A DNA stretch of 64,000 nt from Bradyrhizobium manausense (GTDB taxonomy: Bacteria > Pseudomonadota > Alphaproteobacteria > Rhizobiales > Xanthobacteraceae), in NCBI RefSeq assembly GCF_018129685.1, contig NZ_JAFCLG010000001.1, positions 1 through 64,000 on the forward strand, written 5' to 3'. Positions within the stretch are counted from its first letter, which is position 1. Every line of letters begins with the position of its first letter. Positions 49,891-59,256 of this stretch are shown here, piece by piece. A program made the position numbers and the translations under genes. The notes under the pieces were generated by a model, which searched no databases, was not told where the DNA came from, and was given only the letters and a program-made list of their open reading frames with translations.

Positions 49891-50459
49891 ACAGACCGAT
49901 GACCGGATCAGAACCCGATCCCTGGCGCTCGCCTGTCACCGTTGCGCAGATTCCGGATACGGGGCTGCACCGTCAGCTCGAAGCCTCGCCGGCCGAGCGT
50001 CGGGCGATGGCCGATCTCGCAGGCGTGCGCGACATCGTGTCGGCCCATGCCGACTTCGACGTTGAGCCGAAGAGCGGCGGCCGGGTCCAGGTCATTGGCC
50101 GCGTCCGGGCCCGGGTCGGTCAGACCTGTGTCGTCACGCTCGATCCGATCGAGAGCGAGATCGACGAGGAGGTCGATCTGACCTTTGCGCCCGAGGCAGA
50201 ACGCCGGCGGCTTGCGGACCTGATCGAGGAGGGCCAGGACGACGCGGAGCCGCCGGAGGTCGCCGATCCGCCGGAGGCTATCGTCAACGGAATGATTGAC
50301 CTTGGCCGAATTGCGACGGATGCGCTGTTCCTGGCGATCGACCCTTATCCCCGCAAGCCGGGTGCCGTGTTCGAGGCAGAGGTCACCGCACCCGATCTCG
50401 ACGATCATCCCTTCGCGGCGCTGAAGGCACTTCAGGACGACAAGAAGAGGGGCAAATAG
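49887..50459 (+). CDS. DUF177/YceD family protein
   Basis: A 190-residue member of the YceD family, linked to 23S rRNA accumulation and ribosome assembly in other bacteria. The conserved RVRARVGQTCVVTLDPIE is visible near residue 75. It starts in ATGA overlap with the CBP3-like gene. rpmF, which often follows, is not here; plsX begins 296 bases downstream. Confidence 0.9.
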   Translation: MNRPMTGSEPDPWRSPVTVAQIPDTGLHRQLEASPAERRAMADLAGVRDIVSAHADFDVEPKSGGRVQVIGRVRARVGQTCVVTLDPIESEIDEEVDLTFAPEAERRRLADLIEEGQDDAEPPEVADPPEAIVNGMIDLGRIATDALFLAIDPYPRKPGAVFEAEVTAPDLDDHPFAALKALQDDKKRGK

Positions 50460-50755
50460 CTCGGTCGCCCCCGTAAGACCGCTGTGTTGCCTGTATGAGG
50501 TCTTTGCCGGACTGGTTTGAAAATTTGTCACATCCTTTTGATTTTCATGTCATTTCTTCAGATTTAAATGCCCGTTGAAGGATCGCCCCTCATCCAAAAG
50601 GCTGGGGGCAAGAGGTTGTTTCGGGATAACAAAACGCTATTGTCCGCCCCCGGTCCGGGTGCAGCGTGGCGCTTGGCCGGTCGTCATATCCATGACGACC
50701 CATTCCGCGGCCCCGCTGATCGACGACCGCGCCAGACCAGGTTTCCGGGATTTTG

Positions 50756-51817
50756 ATGCCAAGCAAGGTTCGTATCGCGCTTGACGCCATGGGGGGCGAC
50801 GTCGGCGCCGCAGTCGTCGTTCCTGGTGCGGCTATCTCGCTCGGCAGGCATCCCAAGACCGAGTTTCTGCTGGTGGGGGATCGCGCCAGGATCGAGCCCG
50901 AGCTCGATCGGTATCCTACGCTCAAGATCGCTTCGAAGATCATCCATACCGACGTTGCGGTGAGCGGCTCGGACAAGCCGAGCCAGGCGCTGCGCCGCGG
51001 CCGCAAGACCTCCTCGATGTGGCTTGCCATCGACGCAGTGAAGAGGGGCGAGGCGGATGTGGCCGTTTCCGCCGGCAATACCGGCGCGCTGATGGCGATG
51101 GCGCGTTTCCATCTGCGCACGCTGCCCGGTATCGACCGCCCCGCGATCACCGCGGTGTGGCCGACCATGCGAGGCTCTTCCGTCGTGCTCGACCTCGGCG
51201 CCACGATCGGCGGCGATGCACGCCATCTGGTGGCGCTCGCGGTGATGGGGGCCGCCATGGCGAGCGTGGTGTTCGACAAGAAGCGCCCGACCGTCGGCCT
51301 GCTCAACATCGGGACTGAGGAGATCAAGGGGCACGAGGAGATCCGCGAGGCCGGCGAGATCCTGCGCGCGATGAACCTGCCGGAACTCGATTATGTCGGC
51401 TTCGTCGAAGGCGACGGCATCGGCAAGGGGCTGGCCGATGTGATCGTCACCGAAGGGTACAGCGGCAACATTGCCTTGAAGGCTGCCGAGGGAACCGCGC
51501 GCCAGATGGCGGACTTGCTCCGCAACGAGATCCAGCGGAGCTGGCTGTCCAGGATCGGTTACCTCTTTGCCCGCAATGCTTTCCAGGCCTTGCGTGACAA
51601 AATGGATCCGAACAAATCGAACGGCGGCGTGCTGCTCGGGCTGAACGGGCTCGTGGTCAAAAGCCATGGCGGAATTAATGCCGAAGGCTTTGCCTATGCG
51701 ATCGATGTTGGTTATGAGATGGCCAAGTTCGATCTTCTGAACAAGATCAATCAGATGCTCAACCGCGATGGGGGTGCGCTCGGTTCCGTGCCAACCGCGC
51801 CGGAGGATGTTTCGTGA
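50756..51817 (+). CDS. plsX: Phosphate acyltransferase PlsX
   Basis: Converts acyl-ACP to acyl-phosphate for phospholipid synthesis. The 353-residue protein has IALDAMGGD at the start and [15 protein letters not shown]. Its stop overlaps the GTG start of fabH. The ATG at 50756 is used; a TTG at 50753 is the immediate upstream alternative. Confidence 0.96.
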   Translation: MPSKVRIALDAMGGDVGAAVVVPGAAISLGRHPKTEFLLVGDRARIEPELDRYPTLKIASKIIHTDVAVSGSDKPSQALRRGRKTSSMWLAIDAVKRGEADVAVSAGNTGALMAMARFHLRTLPGIDRPAITAVWPTMRGSSVVLDLGATIGGDARHLVALAVMGAAMASVVFDKKRPTVGLLNIGTEEIKGHEEIREAGEILRAMNLPELDYVGFVEGDGIGKGLADVIVTEGYSGNIALKAAEGTARQMADLLRNEIQRSWLSRIGYLFARNAFQALRDKMDPNKSNGGVLLGLNGLVVKSHGGINAEGFAYAIDVGYEMAKFDLLNKINQMLNRDGGALGSVPTAPEDVS

Positions 51818-52794
51818 CCAAGATTCGTTCGGTCGTGCTGGGCTGCGGCTCCTATTTGCCGGAGCAGGTCGTGACCAATGCTCAGTTGGCGGCGCGCATC
51901 GACACCTCCGACGAGTGGATCGTGCAGCGGACCGGCATTCGCGAGCGGCACATCGCGGCAGAGGGCGAGTTCACGTCGCATCTTGCGATCAAGGCGGCGC
52001 AGGCCGCGCTTGCCGATGCCGGCGTGGATGCGCAGTCGATCGAGTTGATCGTGCTGGCGACCTCGACGCCGGACAACACGTTTCCCGCAACCGCGGTCGC
52101 GGTGCAGCACGGGCTCGGCATCAATCACGGCGCGGCGTTCGACCTGCAGGCAGTGTGCTCGGGCTTCGTGTTCGCGCTCGCGACCGCCGACAACTTCCTG
52201 CGCACCGGCGCCTTCAAGCGGGCTCTGGTGATTGGCGCCGAGACCTTCTCGCGCATCCTCGACTGGAACGACCGCGGCACCTGCGTGCTGTTCGGCGATG
52301 GCGCCGGCGCGGTCGTGCTCGAGGCGCAGGAGCAGCAGGGCAAGGCTGCCACCGATCGTGGCGTCGTGACCACGCATCTGCGCTCCGATGGCCGTCATAA
52401 AGCCAAGCTGTTCGTCGATGGCGGGCCGTCCTCGACCCGGACGGTCGGTCATCTGCGCATGGAAGGCCGGGAGGTCTTCAAGCATGCCGTCGGCATGATC
52501 ACCGACGTGATCGTCGATGCGTTCGAGGCGACCGGCTTGAATGCCGACAGCATCGACTGGTTCGTGCCGCACCAGGCCAACAAGCGAATCATCGACGCCT
52601 CAGCCCACAAGCTCCATATCGCGCCGGAAAAGGTGGTGCTGACGGTGGACCGTCACGGCAATACCTCGGCGGCCTCGATCCCCTTGGCGCTCTCGGTGGC
52701 ACGCAAGGACGGCCGCATCAAGCGCGGCGATATGGTTCTCCTGGAGGCCATGGGCGGGGGCTTCACCTGGGGCTCTGCGCTGGTGCGCTGGTAA
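51814..52794 (+). CDS. fabH: 3-oxoacyl-[acyl-carrier-protein] synthase III
   Basis: Starts each fatty-acid chain by joining acetyl-CoA and malonyl-ACP. The catalytic triad is visible: C115 in [10 protein letters not shown]253 in [10 protein letters not shown] and N283 in RHGNTSAAS. Length 326. Starts with GTG in GTGA overlap with plsX. ihfA follows 133 bases downstream, the conserved plsX-fabH-ihfA-merR order of alphaproteobacteria. Confidence 0.96.
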   Translation: MTKIRSVVLGCGSYLPEQVVTNAQLAARIDTSDEWIVQRTGIRERHIAAEGEFTSHLAIKAAQAALADAGVDAQSIELIVLATSTPDNTFPATAVAVQHGLGINHGAAFDLQAVCSGFVFALATADNFLRTGAFKRALVIGAETFSRILDWNDRGTCVLFGDGAGAVVLEAQEQQGKAATDRGVVTTHLRSDGRHKAKLFVDGGPSSTRTVGHLRMEGREVFKHAVGMITDVIVDAFEATGLNADSIDWFVPHQANKRIIDASAHKLHIAPEKVVLTVDRHGNTSAASIPLALSVARKDGRIKRGDMVLLEAMGGGFTWGSALVRW

Positions 52795-52927
52795 AGCTAC
52801 ATCGATAAAATTTTCCCGGAATCAGCGCCTGATATCGATGCGTCTGCATTGATGAGCGGTGTTGACCCCTGTATCGTAAGCTCATAATTTCAGACAAGAA
52901 TTGTTCGCCGTGATGTGGGGCAGGGCG

Positions 52928-53269
52928 ATGACCGATACAAGTAAAACCGTAACGCGTGTGGATCTCTGTGAGGCCGTCTACCAGAAGGTGGGACTGTCGC
53001 GCACGGAATCGTCCGCCTTCGTGGAACTCGTGCTGAAGGAGATCACCGATTGCCTCGAAAAGGGCGAGACGGTGAAGCTGTCCTCGTTCGGGTCCTTTAT
53101 GGTCCGCAAGAAGGGCCAGCGAATCGGCCGTAACCCGAAGACCGGCACCGAGGTGCCGATCTCGCCGCGCCGGGTGATGGTGTTCAAGCCGTCCGCGATT
53201 CTCAAGCAGCGGATCAACGCCCAGCACCGCACCAATGGCGATGCCAGCAAGGCGCAACCCGAGGCGTAA
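52928..53269 (+). CDS. ihfA: Integration host factor subunit alpha
   Basis: DNA-bending architectural protein, acting as a heterodimer with IhfB. The 113-residue protein has [26 protein letters not shown], typical of the HU/IHF arm region; it starts [13 protein letters not shown] at 52928. A short Gln/Ala tail follows the fold. The MerR gene is 25 bases downstream. Confidence 0.95.
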   Translation: MTDTSKTVTRVDLCEAVYQKVGLSRTESSAFVELVLKEITDCLEKGETVKLSSFGSFMVRKKGQRIGRNPKTGTEVPISPRRVMVFKPSAILKQRINAQHRTNGDASKAQPEA

Positions 53270-53294
53270 TTGCCCAACGGATAAGGATTGGCAT

Positions 53295-53873
53295 TTGGAC
53301 AAGGCGCCGGATGCGTTCCGAACCATCAGCGAAGTAGCGCAGGAACTCGACATTCCGCAGCACGTGCTGCGGTTCTGGGAGACCCGCTTCTCCCAGATCA
53401 AGCCGATGAAGCGCAGCGGCGGCCGTCGCTACTACCGTCCCGACGACGTCGACCTGCTCAAGGGCATCCGCAGGCTGCTCTACGGGGAGGGCTACACCAT
53501 CCGCGGTGTGCAGCGGATCCTGAAAGAGCACGGCATCAAATCGGTGCAGGGTCTGGCCGACGGCTCGGCGGCGGTCTCGTTCGGGGCGATCGAGGACGCC
53601 ATCGGCGCGAGCCTGATGGAGCCGGACGACGAGGCGCCCATCAAGGGCGTCACGGAGGCCGACGAGGACGACTACCAGGGCGACGAAGAGGAGGGCATCG
53701 ACTTCCGCTTCACCGAGGTCGACGACGAGGACATCCTGACCACCTTCCGCAAGGGCGGCACGACCGCCGCGCCGGCCGGCCCCAGCGCGCTGGACCGGGA
53801 ACGGCTGGGACGAGTGCTCGCGGACCTCGTCGCCTGCAAGGACATGCTGGACCAGGCGCTGAAGGACGGCTGA
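53295..53873 (+). CDS. MerR-family transcriptional regulator
   Basis: A 192-residue protein with a MerR HTH ([20 protein letters not shown], then [20 protein letters not shown]) and a long acidic linker (about residues 110-160) before a C-terminal helix. There is no metal-binding Cys set. It starts with TTG at 53295 (AAGGA at 53285). This is the small MerR gene conserved after ihfA in alphaproteobacteria. Its targets are unknown. Confidence 0.87.
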   Translation: MDKAPDAFRTISEVAQELDIPQHVLRFWETRFSQIKPMKRSGGRRYYRPDDVDLLKGIRRLLYGEGYTIRGVQRILKEHGIKSVQGLADGSAAVSFGAIEDAIGASLMEPDDEAPIKGVTEADEDDYQGDEEEGIDFRFTEVDDEDILTTFRKGGTTAAPAGPSALDRERLGRVLADLVACKDMLDQALKDG

Positions 53874-53983
53874 AGGCGCCTTTCCTCAGCCGTGCCGGCT
53901 GTTCCCGGGGCTTTCGGCGAACGCACCAAAATCGTGTGGCTTGCCTTGCGCAAAGCGGCGATCCTAGCTAATGGAACGACGTT

Positions 53984-54061
53984 CGGAGCGTGGCGCAGCC
54001 CGGTTAGCGCACTAGTCTGGGAGACTAGGGGTCGGAGGTTCAAATCCTCTCGCTCCGACCA
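53984..54061 (+). tRNA. tRNA-Pro (GGG anticodon)
   Basis: Acceptor arms CGGAGCG (53984) and CGCTCCG (54051) pair; the anticodon stem CTAGT/ACTAG holds a 7-nt loop CTGGGAG with anticodon GGG at 54019-54021; the T-arm GGAGG-TTCAAAT-CCTCT is standard; CCA is encoded at 54059-54061. tRNA genes are frequent integration sites, and the DNA that follows is less core-like than the preceding region. Confidence 0.95.
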
Positions 54062-54149
54062 TTTTCTTCAAGAAATCGACCAATCGTTTGGCTTCGCGGA
54101 TCAGCGGGCGATCTCCTGTCGTCCGGCAATCCGTGTCAGCGGCTGGCGA

Positions 54150-54392
54150 TCAGCACCGGCTGTGCGGACATTGCTGGTCCGCGGGAGCCTTGCCGCGCGC
54201 CCATGTCGGGACGGCGAAGGCAAGTTGATATTGCCCCATCGTGTCCACGAAGGAGGCTTGTGCGCTCTCCAGGCGCTTGGACAGCCCACCGATATTCAGG
54301 TCCAGGGCCGCGTCGAGGGCCAGAAGCGACATCGATACGCATGCAATCGTCACTGCGATGGCCATCGCCTTCCATTCCGGTGACTTAATCAT
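54150..54392 (-). CDS. Hypothetical small protein
   Basis: An 80-residue product with one hydrophobic segment near the N-terminus (AIAVTIACVSMSLLALDAAL), perhaps a signal anchor. No family recognised. It converges on the tRNA gene. Ribosome binding site AGAAGATC-like. Confidence 0.5.
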   Translation of the reverse strand: MIKSPEWKAMAIAVTIACVSMSLLALDAALDLNIGGLSKRLESAQASFVDTMGQYQLAFAVPTWARGKAPADQQCPHSRC

Positions 54393-54445
54393 TTGATCTT
54401 CTCAGGTAATTACCTGCCCGGTTAGATAGGGCTTTTGCGCAGGAT

Positions 54446-54655
54446 TCAACCCCCGCGCGGGTTCGCGCACGCGTTCTTGAAGTGCGACAATTCTTTAACG
54501 AGGCGAAGTGCTTCGTTCTGATCGTCGCGAATCGATCGCGGCTGGGATTCGATGATTTTCGGCGATGAGGCCAGGTCCAGCAGCGAAACGCTAAATGGAG
54601 GGCCGCAGATATCCACCGCCATGCGCGTCGTCTCGTCCACCAGAGTCCTGACCAT
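54446..54655 (-). CDS. Hypothetical small protein
   Basis: A 69-residue soluble product (MVRTLVDETTRMAVDICGPP start). It lies on the opposite strand next to the 5' edge of the truncated hydrolase fragment. No family recognised. It could be a real small gene that replaced the missing hydrolase N-terminus, or a chance frame. Confidence 0.4.
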   Translation of the reverse strand: MVRTLVDETTRMAVDICGPPFSVSLLDLASSPKIIESQPRSIRDDQNEALRLVKELSHFKNACANPRGG

Positions 54656-54660
54656 CTTGT

Positions 54661-55187
54661 CCGGCAGTGTGCCGGCGACGGCCGAACTGTTGCGGATGTT
54701 GCTCGAGGATGCCGGGCAGGCCAAGGTGACGGTGGTCGGCAATTCCGCCGGCGCGGGCCTTGCGCTTGCTGCGTGCCGATGGCTACGCGATCATGGCCAT
54801 CGGCAACCCAGCCGGCTGGTGCTGATTTCGCCTGCGGCTGATGCGTCTGTCAGCCGTCCCGAGCAGGTAGAGATCGCATCGCGCGATCCGATGCAGGATA
54901 TTCCGGGGATCCTCGAGGCGGGACGGCTCTATGCAGGCGACCTCGATGTCGGCCATCCCTTCGTCAGCCCACTCAACGGCGCCTTCCGTTCGCTCGCGCC
55001 GATGACGATCTTTTCGGGAACGCGTGATCTGCTCTACCCCGATAGCGTCGATCTCGCCGCGCGTGCGAGGGGCGCGGGCGTACCGGTCGAACTGCATCTG
55101 TGGCGAGAGCAGCCGCATGATTATGCGCTGATGCCGACGCCGGAAGGGCGACGCGTCCGCGCGTTGATTTTTGGCACGGTGGCTTAG
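54661..55187 (+). pseudogene. Truncated alpha/beta hydrolase (HSL-type carboxylesterase)
   Basis: The frame encodes the C-terminal part of an alpha/beta hydrolase: VVGNSAGAGLALAAC is the nucleophile elbow with Ser in GNSAG, RDLLYPD contains the acidic residue region, and LHLWREQPHDYALMP has the catalytic His. The N-terminal half with the oxyanion HGGG motif is missing; upstream sequence in the same frame shows no similarity. The break is around 54655, where an unrelated small frame on the other strand begins. Probably non-functional. Confidence 0.7.
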
Positions 55188-55314
55188 CGAAAGACCGTGA
55201 TCGCTGTCACAGAGTGTGCGCAGCTCTGAGCTTCCCTGCGCTGATGGTGCCCGCGCGGAGGCACACAAAGCGGCCCCCGGCGCATCTCGTCGATCTAAGT
55301 AGTTTTGCGGGGCC

Positions 55315-55554
55315 TTAGGCGTGGCCCTTGATCTCGTAGTGGCCCGGCACGCATTTGTAGCGCTCGAGGCGCCAATTTGCGTGATAGATCGGATGTTCAT
55401 CCATCCATTTGGCGAGCGGAGCCTGCGCGCCGACGGCACATGCCATCATCGACATGTCGGGCGTCATGTTGCTGTCGGTCACAATCTCCTCGACACAGCT
55501 GCCTGAAGCAGCAGCGCCGAGCCGGCAGAGTACGGCAACGACGGTTATGAACAT
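55315..55554 (-). CDS. Small Cys-containing secreted protein, unknown
   Basis: A 79-residue product with a short hydrophobic N-terminus (MFITVVAVLCRLGAAASG) and cysteines at C10, C20, C39 and C68. The ATG at 55554 follows GAGGTGA. The family is not recognised. Upstream of the start is a near-perfect hairpin with a GAAA loop (55606-55640). Confidence 0.6.
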   Translation of the reverse strand: MFITVVAVLCRLGAAASGSCVEEIVTDSNMTPDMSMMACAVGAQAPLAKWMDEHPIYHANWRLERYKCVPGHYEIKGHA

Positions 55555-55605
55555 TCCAGTCACCTCATCGGTAGTTTCGACCACGAGGAGGATGCAAGCC
55601 GAGTG

Positions 55606-55640
55606 CCACAGCCAGTGTCGGAAACGACACGCTGGCTGTG
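55606..55640 (-). promoter_or_regulatory. Hairpin upstream of small secreted protein
   Basis: CACAGCCAGTGTCG, loop GAAA, then CGACACGCTGGCTGTG form a long stem with a two-base bulge. It is 52 bases before the 55554 start on the minus strand; it could be a leader hairpin or an operator. Confidence 0.55.
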
Positions 55641-55943
55641 CCTGCTCGCCCCAGAGCCCCATTTGACGATTCGGATTGTAAAAAAATTGTCATTAAACCG
55701 AAGCCGGATAACTACGGGGAACCCGATTGGCCGCCGACCTGTCGCGGTAGGGCCACGGCAGCGGGACAAGGATGCGCAAGCGACGTCGGAATAATCCGTG
55801 CGTCGAAATAAGCCGCGCTGGTCGCTGCCATCGCTTCGGCCGGCTTTTGCGCCTGGATGTTGTGCTGCTACATTTGCGCACGTCGCATGCGCGGCGCGCC
55901 AATGACGAAGAAACAGGCCGACAAGGGGAGGGACTGAAGTCCC
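55641..55943. other. Intergenic, no gene supported
   Basis: AT-richer, low coding potential. A short stem-loop GGGAC-TGAA-GTCCC at 55930-55943 ends exactly at the start codon of the next gene and overlaps the edge of its GGGGAG ribosome site. Confidence 0.5.
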
Positions 55944-56915
55944 ATGAAGGAATTTGCTGGAAAGATCGCCGTCATCACCGGTGGCGGCACGGGTATGGGG
56001 CGCGAGCTCGCCAGGCAGCTCGTTGCCGAGGGCTGCAATGTCGCGATGTGCGACATCTCGGAAGCTGCGATGGCCGAGACCAAGCGGCTCTGCGAGATCG
56101 AGAAACTGCCGCAGGGCCTGCGCGTCACGACCCATGTGGCCGACGTCTCGATCGAGGATCATCTCAAGCGCTTTCGCGACGAGCTCGCCGAACAGCAGAA
56201 GACCGACAAGATCCATTTGCTGTTCAACAATGCCGGCATCGGCGGTGGCGGCAGCCTGTTCACCAACACGCGCGAGCAGTGGGAGCGCACCTTCAACATC
56301 TGTTGGGGCGGCGTCTATCTCGGCGTCCGCACCTTCCTGCCAATGCTGGTTGCGGCGGATGAAGCCCACATCATCAATACCGCCAGCGTCAACGGCTTCT
56401 GGGCCTCGATCGGGATGGGCAATGCGCATACCGCCTACAGCTCGGCGAAGTTCGCGGTGAAGGGATTCACCGAGGCGCTGATCAACGATCTCCGTCTGCA
56501 TGCACCGCATGTCAAATGCTCGGTGGTAATGCCCGGCCACATCGGCACCTCGATCGTCTCCAACTCGCGCAAGGTGCAGAGCGGTGACGGATCAGAGCGC
56601 CTCAGCGCCGACGAGGTCGTGCTGACGCGCAAGCGCATGGTCGCCGCCGGGGTGCCAGATGCTGACAAATTGTCGGACGAGGATGTCCAGGGGGTGTTCG
56701 CCGAGCGCGCCCGCAGCTTCCTCGAGGATGCGCCGACGACCGCTGCACAGGCCGCGAAGATCATTCTGGATGGCGTGAAAGCAGAGCGGTGGCGGATTCT
56801 TGTGGGAGATGACGCAAGGCGTCTTGACGAGCGTGTGCGCGCGACGCCCGAGCAGGCCTACGACCGGGCCTTCTACGAAAGCTTTACCCAGGAGGTCGGC
56901 TGGCGTCTTGGCTGA
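55944..56915 (+). CDS. SDR family oxidoreductase
   Basis: A 323-residue classical short-chain dehydrogenase. Cofactor motif TGGGTGMG (12-19), structural NNAG (95-98), catalytic S148, Y165 and K169 (AYSSAK) are present, so it should be active. D37 after the second beta strand suggests NAD(H). The C-terminal 60 residues are an extension. Substrate unknown. The hydrolase gene lies 272 bases downstream on the same strand. Confidence 0.9.
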   Translation: MKEFAGKIAVITGGGTGMGRELARQLVAEGCNVAMCDISEAAMAETKRLCEIEKLPQGLRVTTHVADVSIEDHLKRFRDELAEQQKTDKIHLLFNNAGIGGGGSLFTNTREQWERTFNICWGGVYLGVRTFLPMLVAADEAHIINTASVNGFWASIGMGNAHTAYSSAKFAVKGFTEALINDLRLHAPHVKCSVVMPGHIGTSIVSNSRKVQSGDGSERLSADEVVLTRKRMVAAGVPDADKLSDEDVQGVFAERARSFLEDAPTTAAQAAKIILDGVKAERWRILVGDDARRLDERVRATPEQAYDRAFYESFTQEVGWRLG

Positions 56916-56972
56916 GACCATCAACGGTGGCGCGCAGATGTAGGTATGATGGGCATCATCGCAAGCCCGGCG

Positions 56973-57014
56973 CAGGTAATTTACGCAAGTAAGTTTACGC
57001 AAGTCAGTTACCTG
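56973..57014 (+). promoter_or_regulatory. Repeated ACGCAAGT motif before the hydrolase gene (possible MarR operator)
   Basis: Two copies of ACGCAAGT at 56983-56990 and 56997-57004, 14 bases apart, lie inside an outer CAGGTAA/TTACCTG inverted pair (56973-57014). The same octamer occurs twice upstream of the MarR gene at 58901-58924. Confidence 0.6.
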
Positions 57015-57187
57015 TCTCCGCGTGCTGCCACCCTTCATGACGATACGGAATGTCACGCATGCGACATGAGGCAGGCGTTCAAGCGATGGTGATCTCGATG
57101 GGGCCCCGTTTGGTGCACGGCAGCTTGGTTGGTGAACCAAAATAGTTTAGTGAATCAAGGTAACGCCACGATCAAGCGTAGCCTCTG

Positions 57188-58303
57188 ATGATACCCGCAT
57201 CACTCTCCGACGACTTCATGCTCTGCCCGGAGAGAGAGGATATCTCTGCCGAATTCACGCGATTGCTCACTGCGGCGCAGGAGGGGGGCGCTACCATCGC
57301 CGAATGCCTGATGATCGCGCGTCAGCTGAAGCGCGGCGACGAGCAGTCCTGGCATCGCGAGTGGAAGAAGCTCGCACAGGCCAACCGGCATCGTGCCGAG
57401 GCGGCTTTTGCGGAAGGCCATATGGTCACCGCGCAGCGCAACTGGCTGCGCGCGATGAATTACTACAGCGCGGCAGCAATGCCGCTCGATTCCGCGGACG
57501 AGCGCCGCTGGGTCGCAGTGCTCGCGATGCAGGAATGCGCCCGCCGTTTCCTCACGGCGCGGGTCCCGGGCGGCGAAGTCGTGACAATCCCGTGGGTCGA
57601 AGGACACGCGCTGCAGGGCTACTTCCTGCCTGCGCCTGCGACGAACGGTCGCGCTCCGACCGTGATTTGCATCGGCGAGCCCGGACATCGCAAGGAAGAA
57701 TTCCTGGTGAAGCTTGCGCCGCATGCGCGCGAGCGTGGATTTGCGATGCTGGCGCTCGACCTGTTCGGCGACGAGCGCGACGACTATATGGATGTGCTGT
57801 TGCAGCGTCGGGATATCGAGAGCTCGATCGCCAGCGTCATGGACTACCTGGAGCTGCGCAGCGACGTCGATTTCGATCGGGTTGCGATCGTGGCCGACGG
57901 GTGGGGCTCATCGTTCGTTGCCCGCGCGGTGTTGCAGGAGCCGCGGTTTGCTGCGGCGGTCTGCGATGGCGGTCTGTGGGATCTGCACGAGCGGTCGTTT
58001 TTTGCCAGCCGTTTTGCCATGAGGGACCTCAGCATCGTCCCGGTGCCGCATGCGCCGCTGATGGCCTCAAGCGCTGATTGCCCGGTGCTGATCACTTTGG
58101 GTGAGGAAGGATGGCTCGAGGCCGACCGGGCGCAACAGATTGTGCAGAAATCCCGGCTGGGCAGTTCGGACATCGTGCTGAAGGTGTTCACCGCAGCGGA
58201 GACCGGTGCGGCGCAGGCGCATGCCGACAATCCGAGCCTTGCCAACGAATACATCTTCGACTGGCTCGAATCGCAACTCGGCGCCGCCAGCAAGCGGATC
58301 TGA
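57188..58303 (+). CDS. Alpha/beta hydrolase-fold protein, atypical nucleophile
   Basis: A 371-residue protein with an N-terminal helical region (about 10-125) and an alpha/beta hydrolase domain, similar in layout to 2,6-dihydropseudooxynicotine-hydrolase-like or FrsA-like proteins. The nucleophile elbow reads VADGWGSS (236-240 is A-D-G-W-G), so the Ser of GxSxG is replaced by Gly238. It may be inactive as a hydrolase, use Ser241/242, or be a non-hydrolytic relative. Possibly MarR-controlled. Confidence 0.82.
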   Translation: MIPASLSDDFMLCPEREDISAEFTRLLTAAQEGGATIAECLMIARQLKRGDEQSWHREWKKLAQANRHRAEAAFAEGHMVTAQRNWLRAMNYYSAAAMPLDSADERRWVAVLAMQECARRFLTARVPGGEVVTIPWVEGHALQGYFLPAPATNGRAPTVICIGEPGHRKEEFLVKLAPHARERGFAMLALDLFGDERDDYMDVLLQRRDIESSIASVMDYLELRSDVDFDRVAIVADGWGSSFVARAVLQEPRFAAAVCDGGLWDLHERSFFASRFAMRDLSIVPVPHAPLMASSADCPVLITLGEEGWLEADRAQQIVQKSRLGSSDIVLKVFTAAETGAAQAHADNPSLANEYIFDWLESQLGAASKRI

Positions 58304-58337
58304 GTGGGGCCGCTGGGCCGAGAAGCGGAACTGGGCC

Positions 58338-58844
58338 TCAGAAGTCGAGCGAGACCCTGACGCAGGCCTTTTCCAGCCGGTTTTTCAGCGTCGCGAGTTT
58401 GGAGGTGAACTCCGTCAGCTCGTTCTCGTCGAACTCCTGGAAAACGAATTCGCGAATCGTCTTGTACTGTTCGTTGAGGCTCGCGATGTGCTTCTGCGTC
58501 TTCTCGACCAGCGACAGTCGCACCACGCGGGCGTCAGTCGGCGAGGGGCGGCGGCGCAACAGGCCCTTCTTCTCCAGCAGTTTGGACTGGGTCGTGACGA
58601 AGGACGGATCGACGTGAAGCAGCTTGGAGACCACGTTGATGGGCACGCCATCATCCTTGTCGAGGTCGGAAATCGCCATCAGGATCAGCCATTGCGGCCC
58701 GCTGATGCCGAGCGTTCTGGCCCAGAACTGACGCAGCTCCTCCAGATACATGTTGATCGACGATATCTCCCAGGTGAACCGCCTGATGATATCGAGATTG
58801 CCGCCGGAGCGGAGGCGCGCTCCTTCTTTCCTCGTCGCTGACAC
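58338..58844 (-). CDS. MarR-family transcriptional regulator
   Basis: A 168-residue winged-helix regulator. INVVSKLLHVDPSFVTTQSKLLEKKGLLRR is the helix-turn-helix region and SPTDARVVRLSLVEKT the wing. The GTG at 58844 has a strong GGGAGG site and is preferred; ATG starts at 58895 and 58922 are possible. It converges with the hydrolase gene, 34 bases apart, and shares a repeated octamer with it upstream. Confidence 0.88.
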   Translation of the reverse strand: MSATRKEGARLRSGGNLDIIRRFTWEISSINMYLEELRQFWARTLGISGPQWLILMAISDLDKDDGVPINVVSKLLHVDPSFVTTQSKLLEKKGLLRRRPSPTDARVVRLSLVEKTQKHIASLNEQYKTIREFVFQEFDENELTEFTSKLATLKNRLEKACVRVSLDF

Positions 58845-59256
58845 AGCGTCCCTCCCGCAAGCTGATTCATTTCGGCCAGTGTTTGCTGCGGGCATAGTCC
58901 ACGCAAGTCTGCCCTGACGCAAGTGCAGGGCAGGGTAATTGTGTCACGGAAATTACAAATATGATCCTGTCAGCTTTTTGGGCGCTCGAGGACGGTGTTG
59001 CTCCGTAGACACAGGGTTAGTGAAACCACAAAGCTGATCTAATAAACTATTTTGATTAACGGAACGGCGCAGGCATATTGATCCGTGACGGTGGGGGGTT
59101 CTCGATCGTCCCGTTGCAGGTGGTTCGCTCACGTCCCTCGCGTCGAATGCGGGTGTGTCCGAAAACGCGAAGCGGCCGAGCGGATTGATGAAGAGACGGG
59201 GATCTGGGGGGCCTTGCGGTCCGATCCCCGTAATATGAACAACTTGGAGGTTTTAA
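58845..59256. other. Divergent region between MarR gene and porin
   Basis: Holds the promoters of both genes. ACGCAAGT copies at 58901-58908 and 58917-58924, GTAATT/AATTAC inverted pair at 58935-58956, and a leader hairpin for the porin (CGGGGATC 59197-59204 with GATCCCCG 59223-59230). No gene seen. Confidence 0.6.
58901..58924 (-). promoter_or_regulatory. Repeated ACGCAAGT motif upstream of MarR gene (possible autoregulatory operator)
   Basis: Two copies of ACGCAAGT 16 bases apart upstream of the 58844 start. Their match to the pair at 56983-57004 suggests one regulator recognises both. Confidence 0.6.

Noticed and set aside
55560..56540. 326-residue minus-strand frame over the SDR gene
   Set aside because: The SDR has all catalytic residues; the opposite frame is a shadow.
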